This document shows positions 36,930 to 51,599 of a DNA stretch of 64,000 bases, in pieces. Under the pieces are notes generated by a model. That model had not been told where the DNA came from and did no database searches. It saw only the letters and a program-made list of their open reading frames with translations. The position numbers were made by a program, and so were the translations under genes. Source of the stretch: Pyrocephalus nanus (lineage: Eukaryota > Chordata > Aves > Passeriformes > Tyrannidae); NCBI GenBank assembly GCA_038380795.1, contig CM076269.1:4650001-4714000 (forward strand), written 5' to 3'. Positions within the stretch are counted from its first letter, which is position 1. Each line of letters starts with the position of its first letter.

Positions 36930-37008
36930 CCTGAGTTTGGGCTCTGCAGTCCAATGTCCTCAGTTTGTGTGCTTCAGTGAGCTCTGGGTTCCTTCCTTCT
37001 CCAGTATT
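36930..37008 (-). other. GPBP1L1: Candidate non-coding 5' UTR exon of GPBP1L1
   Basis: Minus-strand sequence between a CCTTCCAG acceptor and a strong GTGAGTGAT donor gives a 79-nt segment without an obvious ATG, placed between the CpG-island first exon and the coding start exon. It is supported by splice-site quality only. Confidence 0.25.
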
Positions 37009-40000
37009 CTGGAAGGCCAGCCTTGAGGCAACAGTGCGTCTCAAAGCAGAGCACGAGAGGCCGCACTTGGTGCCAACTGTGCCCTTCACCCCCTCAGCTG
37101 CTCATTTTAACCTCTCTTTGCACTCTCACTACAAAAAAAAGATACCTAAGAAGGTAATTTATATTTAAAAAAAAAAGCCGCCCCCACGTTCACCTCATTA
37201 AATTTCCTCTGGTCGTGGTAGTACAGAGGTCAGCCTTTACATCACAAAAAGGTTTGTCAAGTCTGCATGACAACATTCAGAGCCACATCATGGTTAACAC
37301 TGAACACTCAAGGCTGCTGGACAGTTCATGATCTGCAGCAGATCAACCTAAACGCTCTGGAAAAAGGATGTTACGTAAAAATGTTTGCCCTAAATGCCGA
37401 GATCTAAACGAGAAGCATCTGCCGAAGTGCTCTTAAAATATAAACTTCATTTTTATCGCATACATCTGCTAAAAAAAGGTAAAGTATTTTAAAAAATGAA
37501 CGTTGGGATATATACTCTGGTCTTCACGTAACTTGGTAAATGCTCCACAGAGCTAAGCACTACTTGATATAAAGCTCAGAAGCAGGCACAAATATTTTCC
37601 CTGGTTTTCACCATTTACATGCTGAAACATAGGTCACATGAACAACAAAAAGCCAGGTCCAAAAATAATCTCTTCTACTCTATTTTTTGTAGACTGGGTG
37701 CTGCTTTTAAAGGGACACAATTATTCCACAAGAGCTTCTTGTTCTACAGTGAAGAGTTCACTTCTGGGTCATAGTCCTCTTCCATCAAAGAGGGGAGACA
37801 GGAACTGTAGTCACTATAAAAAACAAACAAAACTCCATCAATACAAGTGGCATAAACACGACAAAGTATGACTAAAGAGAGGAACAGAAAGGGAAATAGA
37901 GCAACTGCAGTGCAAGTGCCAAAAGCTTTTTGATCTCTGATCAAAACAAAACCTGAAATAATTAATTAAAAAAAAATCCCTGAAAAGACCATTTTTATTT
38001 TTAAATGAATCACTTCCCTGATTCGGTTCACAACAGGGCAACAAAAACAAGCTGAATCAGAATAAAGGGAAGAGTGGAGAAACTGCTTGCAGCTGATGAA
38101 AGCGATTGCACACTTCATAGCAATTTTAAATCCTGCTGCTAAAATGAGACTCCAGGCTGCAGGTAGGCTTGGCCTTTCCACAAACCTCATCTCTGTGTGG
38201 CCCCATCATTCCTCACCTGCTCCAGTACAGCCAGACTCCCCTCTCAAGAGGATGATGACAGTAATACAACCGGTATTCCATTAACTTCTCCACGGAAAAT
38301 ACCCCCACCAACAAAACCTGAGTTATTCTGCTATGACCTCTTTTTTCCTTGAACCATCTTACCTAACCAGAAGCAAATAGATAGTTTATTGCTCCTGAAA
38401 CGTCTGAGAAGTTTTATCACTGTTTTGATGGCATCAGCTGTTTCTCAGCATCCCTTCAGGTGTGCCTTATTATGCCTTTATATTTGACTTATCCGAGTTT
38501 GTTTTCTTTGTTTGGATGTGGTTCCATTCTTTCATCAAATTTGGTTTTCACTGCACTTATGTCATGCCTTAAGCATGTGGATTTTTTTTTTAAAAAGTTT
38601 TTAAGGTGATTTTGATCGACACTCAAAATAAACACACACAGGAACAGTAAAAGAATCACCAGCTTTTATCCTCTGAGTCATCCCCTCTAATAAACCCCCT
38701 CATTTTCATGGATGTTTTCTTGCTGGAACTGGATGTTACTCTTGTGTAGAGCAGTTTGGAAAGATGGAAACACTTTTTCACCTAAACTGGGAGCCACAAT
38801 CACATTCCTGGAGATAAAGTAAGAACAAGCAGCCTCACAACCCACAGAAACCACCAGCCAAGGTGAGGAAAAACCAGAGTGGTCACGGCCAGACACAACA
38901 CTGACCTGGGAACTTTCTGAGCATCACATCCCACAAGCTACCAAGTGTCACACATTGCAAACAACTGAAGTGCTAATCTAAAAAGACCTGTTTTTATATT
39001 AAAGGATAATTTTTCATTGTGCATAGGGATATAATGGAACATCTGCTGCAAACAGAACAGACTTCCCATCACGCTGAACTCTGTACAGGTACAGAACTCC
39101 TTTAGCTGTGACCTTCTGAGGCTGCTACCAAACATTTGAGCAGTAAAAAGATAAAACAGGGACAAAGTCAATGCAGTTGACTGTATTTAAACAAGATTCA
39201 TTACTTTCTGAATAAATATGCTTTTCAGAACAAACTGTACAGCACTTTGGCCGTGTCAAACTATTAACAGAAGTCATATAATTTAAGAAGTTGATTTAAT
39301 GAACCTTGAGAACAATTCGCAGCAATGTGAAAAATGAACCTAAAGAGAGCAAAGCCCACAGAGAGCTGCTCTCTGGATTTAAGGTATCTAAATTAATAAA
39401 CACAGAATTACAGTTTTGAAGTAGAACCAGGTCTGAGTACACAACAAATATAAAACTACCACAGGACTACAGTATCCAGGTTCCATTCACAAAAAAGGTT
39501 CCCAGCACCTCTGGAAAAGGTAACTGCAAAGAAAGCACATCAACAGCTTGCAAAACTTGTGTTGCTGCAAGACCTATTTTTATATTTCAGCACAACCAAA
39601 AACAAGGTGAAACTTTCTGTAAAGCTCCAACCAGCAATTTTATAAATGATCTTGCAGAAGATTTGGGGCTCCTAACGTGCTATTCTGATAGCACTGTGAG
39701 TTTGAGTGACCAGGGCAGTTCACCCAGCAGTGTCTGATGAGCACATAAGGCAGCTCCTGGTCCTGTCTCCTTATTTATGTAGGCACATTCACCACTCCTC
39801 AGTCCCAGCCTTCCTGGCCATGAACAAGCACAAAAAGAACAAGGGATGCAACATTCAAATGCATTTTTTTTTTTGCTACAGCAAAAACCTTGTTGGATGA
39901 AGTGTTGTAAATTATGCTACTACTGCACCCCTCTGGTCTCTGGGATTATCCCACGTGCTGGGTTTTATAGCCCCCTCTCACACACACCCTAAATTCTGCC

Positions 40001-42761
40001 CAACAGCACAAGGACAACCTACCTGAAACCGTTCCCATAACCTCCCACACTGCTGACAACACTGACATCACAAAATCCTAATGGGCAAGACCCAAAGCCT
40101 CTCAATTCCCTTCTCTGACAACAACCTACAATAAATTCTTGAGAAAAAAAGTGCAAGAACAAGAGCAAACAGCATCAGGACTCCCAGGCTCCTTTCTCAG
40201 ACTTTTAAGCCAGAGTCTGTACTACACTTTATTACCAGTCAGAGCTTCTATGTAAATCTGTTCAATTGCTTTGTTTTTAGACACATTTATACATTTTTGC
40301 CTCCCAAATGAGAGTGGGCACAGTTTACTTGTGCTTTGTGTAGAAGTCAACTTGTGGCTATAAGAAATGTCAGCCTCAATTCACTTGGATATTTTCTTGT
40401 GCTACCAAAGTGCCCAACCACATTCTATAAAGGTTTTCATGGTACTCATGATTTTCTACAAGATACAAAGTCTCATCAAGTCATCCCTTTTTCCAAACTA
40501 ATGGTCCTCATGGAATCCTTCTGAAGACCTCTGATCATCCTTACTAACCTTTACCACGTCCTTCAGACACAATGTCACCAAAACTGCGTTCAAGATTTGG
40601 GGCCATGGCCCATTTATCCAGTGGCTAAACTGTACATTTTTAAACTTTTCTTCCAAATATCTAATCTTGTTTCCTCTTTTTTTTTTTTTTTTTTCTATTA
40701 CTACACAGAACTGAAATGACCTTTGCCAACTACTCAGTTCTTCTCATATGGCATTTACAGTTCAATTGAACTGATCTCTGCTTCACTATGGAAAACACAA
40801 GGACAAAGATCATCATCAGCCACTCCCAACTCCAGGAAAAAGGAAATAGAAGTGTTTGTCAATGTCAATTTAATTAATTCTCTCTCAATTCAAATTTGAA
40901 ATATTTCTGGTAATACAAATCATAAAAGAAAAAGAGAAAATAATACTAATAATAATATCACCAAATGAGATGTTGCCTAAAGGCAAACCTCCTTTCAAAA
41001 AAACAACAAAATCTGCATTAATGAGCTTTGGGGAAGAAAAAAAGGTTGTCTGTCAACTATCCCAAAACATTCTCCCACTGATCAAAATGTTTGGCAAGTA
41101 ATCTAAGTAAAAAAAAAAAAAAAAATTAAACTCTGTATTAACACTTGTGTTCCACTTGTCAACAGTTCTAATTAACCTTTACAAATAATTTAAATTATAA
41201 TTTTTTATGTGTAGCATTAAAAATGTCTTAACTGTTACTTCATAGCAACCTTTTTCCATAAGATTTTATTGTTCCAAAAGTACGTTTTTCCCTTGGTAAA
41301 TGCTTAACTTTCATAACTTAATACCCTTCACTGTGTCATCTTGCATGCAAGTAGAAGTGGTATTTATCACTGAGTCAAACAAAATTGTCAGGTGCTCTTT
41401 TATACTGCCACATTCCATTGTGTATTTGTCTAAACAAATATTAAAAACTGACATGAAAACGGAAGGAACATACAGGCATCTTGAATTTAAAGAGGAGACA
41501 CAGAACACACTAAAGAAACATCCAAAGTCTGAGACAAACCCCCATTTTCTAGTGCACCATCCATGAAATTCTTCTGCACCACAGTTAAATGGAGTTGCCC
41601 ACTTGTTCTCAGTCTTCTGTTAACTTTAATTTCTACTCCTAATGTAGACTTGATCAGAGTTTATCTCTAAACCAGAGTTTCTAAAGCTTTGATTCCCAAG
41701 CTGAGCTTTCCAGATGTACCTGACATAGGAACCAAGGAGGTGTTCAATGTGTAAACATCTCCATGGACCAGACCATGAGACCAGAGAGACGAGCAAAGCC
41801 ACTGGGCTATGAATTACTCACTGGAAACTGGAAACTGTAAAAACCCAACAAGGTGTCCAGAGTTCCCATCCCCTGCTGTGCTGGGACAGCTGGCAATACC
41901 TGGAACAGGCTTTCCAACCTTTGGCCACATCAGACACATTTTACTGGGTGCTTTTTCTGCTTCACTTTACCCTGCAAACCTCTCCCCAATTACTGCCTCG
42001 AATTCAATTCCCCCTCCCTGCAACAGAAAATCCCAGAGAGGTGGAGCCTCTAGTGGAAAACCAGTATAAAAGTAAACTTTTACCCTTCATCACACATTCA
42101 TCAACCCAGTTAACAGCAGCTGTAAAAGGTCACCTGTCTATCCCTGCCACGATTTCAGTTCACTGCTTTTCTATCTGTTACTCTAAATAAAACACGTTCA
42201 CTTAAAAAAAAAGTAGAAATTTGTTTTTCTAACCGGCCAAGTCAATTGGGATTTCAGTAATATTCCTAAAGATCAGATGTCAGCTGGGCTGCAAAAGCAT
42301 TCAGAAAAATTAGTGAACAATTTAATGGACGCAGAAGGCAGAACAGAATTTACTTCCCTCATCAAATTTCTTTCTGTGAAGCTCTATTAAAGTTATTTAA
42401 TCAAGCAGATATGCCTAAACACACAAAACAGGCCACTTTCCCCTTTGTTACTCTTCAGAGTAGTGTCACTGAAGAAGTGTGAGTTAGTTTATGATACAGA
42501 ATTCATACCATATGCATTCACTAGAATATAATCTTTTTCTAACAACTTCTGACACACCCAGCACATTTACAGAAACAGGGAGTCACAGCCTGAAGCCCAA
42601 TCCGGGAGTCAAAAGTGCTACTGATTTCCTTAAGGATACCAAAAAGCCTCACGTGAAATTCCATTATCCAGAAAAACAGCCCCAAAAAACCCCAAGAAGA
42701 TCACTTGGTCTCACTGCTATAAACATTTTATTGAATAAAATAACTGTATTTGGGCACACAG

Positions 42762-42912
42762 CCTTAAAGATCACTGAGCTCCCAATGCTCCTCCATGGGC
42801 AGGGACACCTTCCACCAGACCAGGGTGCTCAGAGCCCCATCCAGTCTGGCCTGGAACACTGCCAGGGATGGGACACCCCCACAGCTTCTCTGGGCAACCT
42901 GTGCCAGTGAAT
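42762..42912 (-). mobile_element. CR1 LINE fragment, 3' end
   Basis: Read on the minus strand this contains GGCACAGGTTGCCCAGAGAA, then GCTGTGG, CCATCCCTGG, TGGATGGGGCT, a GGTCTGGTGGAAGGTG block and GATCTTTAAGG, in the order typical of the 3' end of avian CR1 non-LTR retroposons. It is 5'-truncated, as CR1 copies usually are. Recognition is by memory of CR1 consensus sequence, and subfamily is not assigned. Confidence 0.8.
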
Positions 42913-45900
42913 TCCATTTATAATGTAATTATAAATCTTGCTTCAACACTGGGAGCCCTCACTATGAAAGACATGAGTGCAGCATAACTGGTTCAACAGT
43001 CGTCATAACAACTGGTGAGCCGCATCTTCCCGAGGTGAGATCATTCCTTTGCAGTTCACCTACATAAAGTATCTACAAAACAAACTTCTTGTCATTTTGC
43101 TTTCACTTCCATGAATACAATTGTCTAGACACACCTTCAGCCTGTCTACAGGACTGAAAAACAGCCACCTTTGGAGAGGACAAATGTGGATGTTCCGGAC
43201 TGGCACGTAGGACTGGTAGTGCTCACACACCTGAGGTATCAGGAACCAGAACAACTAAATCTCAGATGTGCCATCAGTACTTGTTCCTTGCAGCATATCA
43301 CACAACTAGCCCTCCAAAAGGGTTACCTGAAGGTAAAGGACAGTCCTATTAGTTAAAAACACTGCAGAAAGCATTGTTTAAATGGTATCTGGCTGCTGAA
43401 AAAAAACCCAGCATGGTTTTCTAGGATTATAGAAATATGAGCCCATTTTAGAACACTAAATGATGGATTAAAATGTTAATCATGTACTAAACCACAATCT
43501 TCCCAGAGAGAGATACTAAAAGTTTTAGTGAAAAGCAGCCATTGCTGAAGGATTAACACCTTGTTTTTCAAGATTAAAGCAAATGCATCTATCTTGCAGA
43601 ATCATCACAACTGTTTTGTGTTCTAGAAACAATACTGCAAATCTATATTTTCCCAGATGAAAACATGCCAGAAGCTTGGCCATTCAAAAGTCCTTCCAGA
43701 GTAACAGGCTAGGGGTGGGGAAAACCATGTTGTACATACCTGACCAAACCAGCTGACTAATTTAAATTAATTGGAATTAGGTTAAGAAAGGTCCACACTG
43801 ACACATCTGTGTCCTAACCCCCTTTCTCTACTGACAGTTCTCCCACTGACATCTCACACAGCTCTGCTTCACAAACAAACTGTCCCTTTTACCTACTTAC
43901 TTTCTACTTCTTCAAGGTCACGCTGACCGAATCCTACCTCCTTCCAAATTTCTGGACAAAAACATGCTCCCACACACCCACAGACTGCCCAAAGCCTTCA
44001 CAGCCTGGTCCTGTAAACACACACTGAGATCCAGAGTGCAGTGGGTACGGAGATGATTTTTTTCTTTCATAACAGCAATCAAGGACACCAGGGCAGACAA
44101 GAGTGAAAACCAAATCACAGAGAAAAGTGAATTCTAGGACTGTGATGTAGGAAAGATTCTACATCAAACAAGAAAACACCACTGGCGAAAACATCATCTT
44201 TAGAAATGCTACTGACTGACTGATACCTGCCCTCCAAGCCTCAGCTGACCCAAGTTTCTGCCAGCCAGGTTACCACATCACCACTGGGCCAACAGTCCTG
44301 AGGAAACCACAGAAAGCAAAGCCAGCAAGCTTGTCTCTGAAAGCAAGTTGAATTTAACTCCAAAACCCAAAGCACGTTTTGGAAAAGGCCATCAGGGGAA
44401 CCTGCACAGAGGCCTGGGTAAGATGATAAGCCTTTGGGCCTCAGCCAGCAAGTGTGACACACCACAAACGAACCGCGTTCCAGCGGGTTCTAGGGAGTTT
44501 ACTCATCAAAGTATCAAGAGTACCAAGATGAGGTCATTTTAAACGTGTAAAATCTAAAAGGCTCAACTCCTCAAAAGCACAGAACAGGGAGAGCACAGAC
44601 TTTCTGGATATTGTGCCTCCCAATGATTATTCCTGGATGTTTTAGTGTGCAGCTGCTGGCAATGCTGTCGTCCCTTACCTCTCTCTCCTGTGCCTCTTAG
44701 AATTCCACTTCCCTCCAATGACCCTTTAAAACTGTCTTTAGTGCTGTTAATGTTACAGAACTGCAGTGTTTACCTGAAAATTTACCTGCTCTGCCCTACT
44801 GCAAGGAGAAAGGTTCCAGGGATTGTACACACCTCTCTCAAACAAGTGTATCTATTGAAACTACTGATTCAAAACAAAGAAGCACATTTTAAATAGCATT
44901 AGGCTTTAAATGTGAACAATCTTCTAAACTTTCAAACAGCTTTAGCACTTAAATGAAAGGTATTTTAAATCTGGAGAAGGTAGTCTGATCATTTTAATTA
45001 AATCCAAAGGTCTTTTTAGCTCCTGAAGGGAACAAAATCAAACATCTATTTTATTGTGCACTTTGATCTACAGACCTTTTGCAAGTATCTGAAGTCGAGA
45101 TAAGGCTCTGTTCTGTCTGAAAACCTTGGAAAGCACAACCCCTTGTCGTGGCTGCCTTTAAAGGTGCCACTCATGTCCCCAGAACCTCATGACAGAATGG
45201 GAGAAACAGCAGTGAAGAGCCCATCTGCACGGCCTGCCCAAAGGAACAAAGTCGTTCCTGCTGCTCAGTGGCACACACCAGGATAATGTTCCTCCTCATC
45301 AGGAAAGAATTGCAAATATGTAATTACTGGCTTATCCCTGCTGCATTCCTCCTGCCTACCTGTCTTCCAGAGGTGGGGACAGAGCCTAAGCAGAAGTGGA
45401 GCAAGAAGTTCTCCAGAACCTTAAAAAAAAATAGGATGGGTATTACCCACGAAGGGTATTTTATAACTCAGTATTTTACCACGATTACTATTGCTACTAT
45501 AGCACATTTACATTTGGAGTGGAGAAAAATCTATTTCCTTTGGAAAAGAGCATCAAATGCAACCAGATTATTTATCAAATGTTTGTGTCAAGGCAAGACA
45601 GACTATAAATCAAGTAGGGGGAATTACAGATCTGCAATCCAGATGAAGGATAAGCGAGAAGGTATTTACAGAGAGGAAGGAGAATCAAAAGTCAACAAAA
45701 TAAACAGAGGACAGGCAGAAATAAGAGACCATTCTCCAGTACTGTAGTAATTCTTCCCCTCTATACCATTACCTGAGTCCTACAAGATCAGGACCACAAA
45801 GTGGGAAGGGAGGTACATTCCAGTTATTGGTACTTCCCCCTCAAGACAACACACCCAGAACCGAAGGACAGCTCATACCCTCTCTGCCCCTCCCTGCATT

Positions 45901-48900
45901 TGGATTATTTCCCAACCCTTTTACATCAGGACAATATGATCAAACTCCATATTTATTTCTCTGTGCCTAGGACTTGACAAAGACATGTTCAGTCAGCACT
46001 TTTCAGCATGTGTACAACACCTGCACTACAGTTTGTAAGGTTTACATTGTCTGCAATGGTTTTTATTCCACCAGTTTGACATTTTCAGCACTTTCTCGGA
46101 TTGAGAAAGTATTAACAAACTTCAATGCAGAAAAGTTACTGAAGACAATTCAGTTTAAAACAACTATACATATAAAATAAATTGAAAAAATACTATATAT
46201 TCCACTTGTTTGGTCTTGGCTTTAAAAAAAAAAAAAGTAGAAAAGAGATCCCTAATCCTAATTAGTGAACTAATGATTTGCTGCAGCTGGGAGATACATC
46301 CTCTTTGCATGTTCACAGTGTTTTGCTGGAGGTCTCTCTGTGATCTAGTCTGTGAAACTCCTAGGGATAAAATCAAGCAATAATAAAGTTATGGACAAGG
46401 TGTTGTCCAGCTGGTTTGAGCTTTGTCTTTACATCTTGCAGAGAATTATTGTGCTGTTCTTCTGCAGGTACACTGTGCAGGCCAGGAGTCAAACAATGTC
46501 ATTCTTCTATCCTAGTGTCCTACAATAAACTAGAGGAAAACTAGGAGAACATCTGTGTGGGGGGAAAAAAAAATCTTCAGAGCCTACATAATTGATTCCT
46601 TTTTCCTGAGGTTTAAAAGAATTTAGCTCTACCCTCTTCCTTTAGATGCCTTTGAAATCAACCGAGTAATGCTCCCCTTCACCAATCTGTACAGTGATAT
46701 TCAGGCTACAGAGGTCCGAAAATTAATCCTAAAATGTCTCCAAAAGTACTAGAAAAATGAGTTTGTGATCGGCAGACTGGAGTTCATTATGAAACTATAT
46801 ATATACCTCCACTGCAATACTTTTCTGGTAGCTGTAAATCAAACCAGATTAGCATAACCAGCATTTGCCAGCATATCCCTACAATTTGTTTTGGTTATTC
46901 TTACAGCCTGGAAGGCTGTCCCCACATCTGGTGCCTCACCTAAACACATTCTGCTGCAATTTCAACCCCTAACTACTTGTTTTACTCCTGATGGATATGG
47001 CAAGCTGACTCAACTCTCCTTGTAGATATTTTATAAGATATCTTTTCTCCAGACCAACACTTCAGTATTCCCTGACTGAAAGGCAACTTTAGCAGTTTAT
47101 TTATTTTTTTTTTTTCTGGGGAAGTCCCATAGACCACCCTGTATCCCAGCACTGTTTGGCAGGAGAAAAGGGATGTATTATCATGTTCTGGGATCAAATA
47201 TAGTCACAGGGTTTTTTTAAAAAAAAACCAAACCAAACCAAAACAAACAACCCACCCTAAGCCAGTCAAATTTTACTGTTGAAGCTCCAAGCTTTTAAGT
47301 TCAAAGCACCAGTGATGAAGAAAATGACGTGACCCACCTGCCAAGTGTGACAGCTTGCAGGCAGAGACAGGATGTCAGAGCTGCCTCCCAGTTACACCTG
47401 CAGGTAACTTTTTTAACCTGCTTTATATACCACCTGCTGATGTCTGATGAAACACACTGTACAAAATCATTCTAGAGAGAAACAATCCATTTTTTTCCCC
47501 AATCCTCTCGCAGGGTTTGGCTCTTTTACAGACATTGTTATTTTCTTTACAGCTCTTGTTACACAGCCATAACTCTCCCAAGTGTGACAGTGTCCCAAAC
47601 TCAACCAGGTAATTACTGCAGACCTACCACTCCTCAGCAGAATGGAGAAACTGCTTCATTACCTTATTTAAAATGCTTCTGTATGTTCCAATGAATTTTC
47701 ATGACAGTGATGCTGCTGACTCACGATAATTTAGGAACCACTACAGCCCCCAGATACTCCCCCACAGAAGTGCTGCCCAGGCAGCTGCTACTTGTCTGCA
47801 TAGGCAATGTACCAAAACACAGTAATTTGAACCCATCTACACCAAAATGGCTGAAACCAATCCTATTGATTTCAGACCATTTACTGAATTTGTGGAGATC
47901 TGTGTGTTCAGTAAGAACGTTATTTCAACACAGAGAAGTGAAACTACCAAAAACTACGCGAACACGGCCGAGTCCTGCCTTTTTCTAGAAGTTGTGAGGG
48001 AAAGTGAACCTCAGCTCCTCAGCATTCTGGAACTTCTGCCATCCCCACAGGCTCTCAGCTCCCTAAACACTGTAGGACACATTCCATAAGGCCCAGTCAA
48101 GCCGAAGACACGAAAGTTGTCATTAACGCGTTTCTCTACTTTTAACTGGAGTTCAAAGTAGAGGAAAGACACTTTTCCCAAACCAACAGGCAAGATCATA
48201 ACACACTCAACATTTTCAGGATGAGAGTTCCTTGCTGAGTTTTTTTTTTTTTTTTTAAGATTATCAAAGGTCTTTTCAGTCCATCTCACGTGAGCCCTGA
48301 TTAATCCCTTGATGATGGATGACGCATTGTAACACAATGGCAAAACACTCCCCTCTGCTGAAAGGCTGGAGGCCTGTTGTAATCTTTGCCATACAAACCC
48401 ACAGCACCTTTGTGAATACCAACAATTTCTGTGCCCAGAATGACACCGTGTACCTCCCTGGCAGACTCAGTCCTTTATTTACAAGTTAGCTGTTTCTTCA
48501 CAAACTGAACATGACAAAATTCCAGGAGTGACGCTCATTGCCACGTGCTCTGGATGTTGTAACTACGCCATGGGGGTCACAAAGATATCCAGAAAAGCCA
48601 TTCCTGCCATCCTAAACTTATGTCCCCAGTGCCCTCTTGGCCCTTACTATGCTTGACACTGACAGTCTACCTGAACCTAGAGCTGACATTGGAAATAAAC
48701 TGCTCCAGGGGAAATGAAATTAAAAATCTTAATTTCTTCCTGTGTTGGAAACAAGTGGATTCCTAAAAGCAGGGGAATGTATTTAGACAACATTACACCC
48801 ACCCACCCACTCCTTTCCTTAAGAGTCACCAACATCACACCATGAGGCTATGATGCTCCTTGCAGGGTGGAGGATAAAACTGTGTAAAACACTGAACTGG

Positions 48901-51599
48901 AAGTGATCACAAGATTCAAGGAGAAAAAAGCCCAACCAAACCAACATTGGCATTTTGGGTGGGATGACTGTGAATCCCAGAACTTCAGTAGGTCCTGGTG
49001 AACTCTCTGGTGTACAACAGTCCCCAGGGCACAAGGTCACAGACTGCAAAATCTTTCTTCCTGATCATCATTTATTGCAGAAAACCTCAGTTATGTTTGG
49101 CTGCACTGGTTCAAAGGATTTTTGTTAAGCCAGACCTTGGAAGTGCAACTATTTCAGATTAGTCATTTTATGGAACTGCACACACCAACACTCTGCAAAA
49201 CTGTTTTGCTGTTTAAATACAGCATAAAGAGTGAAAATTCTTCTCCCCACACTGTGTAGGCCAGAGAGAAGGTAGAAAATGAAACAGTTAAGCACACTTT
49301 ATCAAGAATTTCCAGTTTGGAGTGATACAGCCTGATCACTAATATCTATGATTAATTAAGCCAATATGCTTCCCTCCCCACTCACTGTCATGTTCCCAGC
49401 CCTAGAACTCTGAGGTGTGCACAGTGTTTGCACATACACACACGGGGCGGTGGACACTTAGCCACTATCAATCTCTACCTAAATCCCCTCCCAAAAATGT
49501 AAATTTATCTTCTGACCATACAGTAACTCCTTAAAAGTTTGGCACATTTTCAGAGGAACATATTAAGTTACAGCACCACAAGTTAAACAACATCCTGGCA
49601 TCGGTGAAGTGTTCTGAGCAGGACCACATTTCTGCCAACTTTCCCTGCTTTTCATCAAATCTGAGGAGCAAAGAGCACATGCACTTCAGCCACTCTTGCT
49701 GAAACAAAAGTCACATGATTTAGTTGGCATCCTGGTCGCTACGTAAGTGACAGTAAAACGTCTGCTTCCATCGCTGAGTTTGCAGAACAAAAACTAAAAC
49801 CCGTCCCGCCCTCTACAAAAAAAAAAAAAAAAAAAAATCCCAAACAAACTTCCTGGTGCACACACCGACCTCACCGACTGCAAAATTCAGGAACTGTGAC
49901 CTTCCCGTCGATAAGCTGGGGCAAGGGCCACCCCCACTCTGTGTTTTTACAAAGCCACGAGGAAAACCTGTGTCCGTGTGAGCAGAGCCAGCACTCCAGC
50001 GGAGAGAGAGGTGCTTTATGTTTTCAGCTCTGCTGAACACTCAGCCCTGTTCCCACCTCTTCGTACAGACAAACAAACAAAGCACACCCTGCGCTGCACT
50101 TCACAACCCAGTCAGTTCAGCAGTTACACAACTAACTTCAAACAACTTGTAACACTGACTTTAAAAAAAAAAAAAAAGAGGCAATTTTAACTCCCGAGCC
50201 AATGGTTTTAGCTCACTTTGTAAAGGCAAGAAGAACATTATCTGAGACCTCACACTCCTGAAGAAATTCACAGATCCAACCACAGCGTTTTGCAGTATTA
50301 AAAATAAGTATCTCACACCCCTTGAAATGCTGTTTACATTTCATGAAAAATGCTGGTGCATATTATTTTTTCTCTGGTGACTTAATTTCCTAATTTAAAA
50401 CAGGAATTTCAAGAGGCAATAACACCACGTGTACACAAACAGTCCCATCTGTTAGGACAAGGTTGACCATACCCTGCAAATATCCCCAAAGTAAAAGCAT
50501 TTTTCCTAACATTTAGTGAGTGTGCACTTCCATTTGATTTGTTGTGTTTCACATCTGCATTCTGCTCCTCGTATTTCTGAGACACCCTCAGAAAAAAACC
50601 AGGACTTGCTTTCTTTTAAAATGCCATCTGTTCCCTGCATATTTTCCCTTTAGGTCCTCCTATGATATCTGCAATGGAAACTTCTGTGTCATATAGGATT
50701 AAGGCTATAAAACAGATGAATATAAAATGCAGAGACTGCACTTTGCTACTAATAGCTGTAAAAAAAAAAAGAGAAAAGAAAGATATGGAAGTATCACCTG
50801 AAGCCTTCCTATTCTAAAGACAAAAACATAAAACTTCAAAAAAGTTCTTCTTAAGGGACATTTCTCTAGAAATTATGGGAAAGAATGCAAAAGCAAAAGC
50901 TGCTCCTCTTAAAACTGGGGAATTTTATTTCTTCCTACCACTGCTCTACACCTGTTTCCTTCCTGAGTCAGAGACTGGAAGTTTGAAATACCGGTCTCCA
51001 AATGGATAAGCAAAGGAAACCTTTCACTGAAATACCAGCCGCAGTCATTCATGAAAGCAACATTTGCATAAGATTTTTTTCATAACACCTAACATTTTTT
51101 ATAGAAGCAATGTCAGCTCCACAGTAAACTCAGCCTTGATGGCTCCTCAATTATCTCAGCTGTTATCTCATCTCCATTCCCCCCGTTGCAGTTTCCACAC
51201 TTTGCTCAGGCACTCGCAACGTTTCAGAATATTATCAACATTACTAACACTTGTGTCACTCACACCTCGGGGGCGGGGAAAGGCAGGCTGACCTACCTGG
51301 TCATGTTAATATAAAAAGATTTTTGAGCAACCCTCTTAAACCATTCCATCATTACTTACAAGGATTTAAATAGCGACCGTTCCCCTAAAGCTGTTTAAAA
51401 ACTCCAAAACTTGCGCAGACACCCACTGACTGCCCTAAAATCGTTCCAAAACAGCTCGTTACTAAACCCAAACTCTCAAATTCTGACCCAGTCCAGCCAC
51501 GGCCGTTTGTGCCAAACCACGCAAAAAACTCAGGCCAACAGGGCACAAAACACACCGGGACGCCCAGGAATAACTTTCACGCCGCGAAGAGCCACCTCA

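Noticed and set aside
45268..45747. 159-codon plus-strand open frame in the GPBP1L1 5' intron
   Set aside because: No recognisable domain or splice or promoter context. It is a chance frame in AT-moderate intron DNA.
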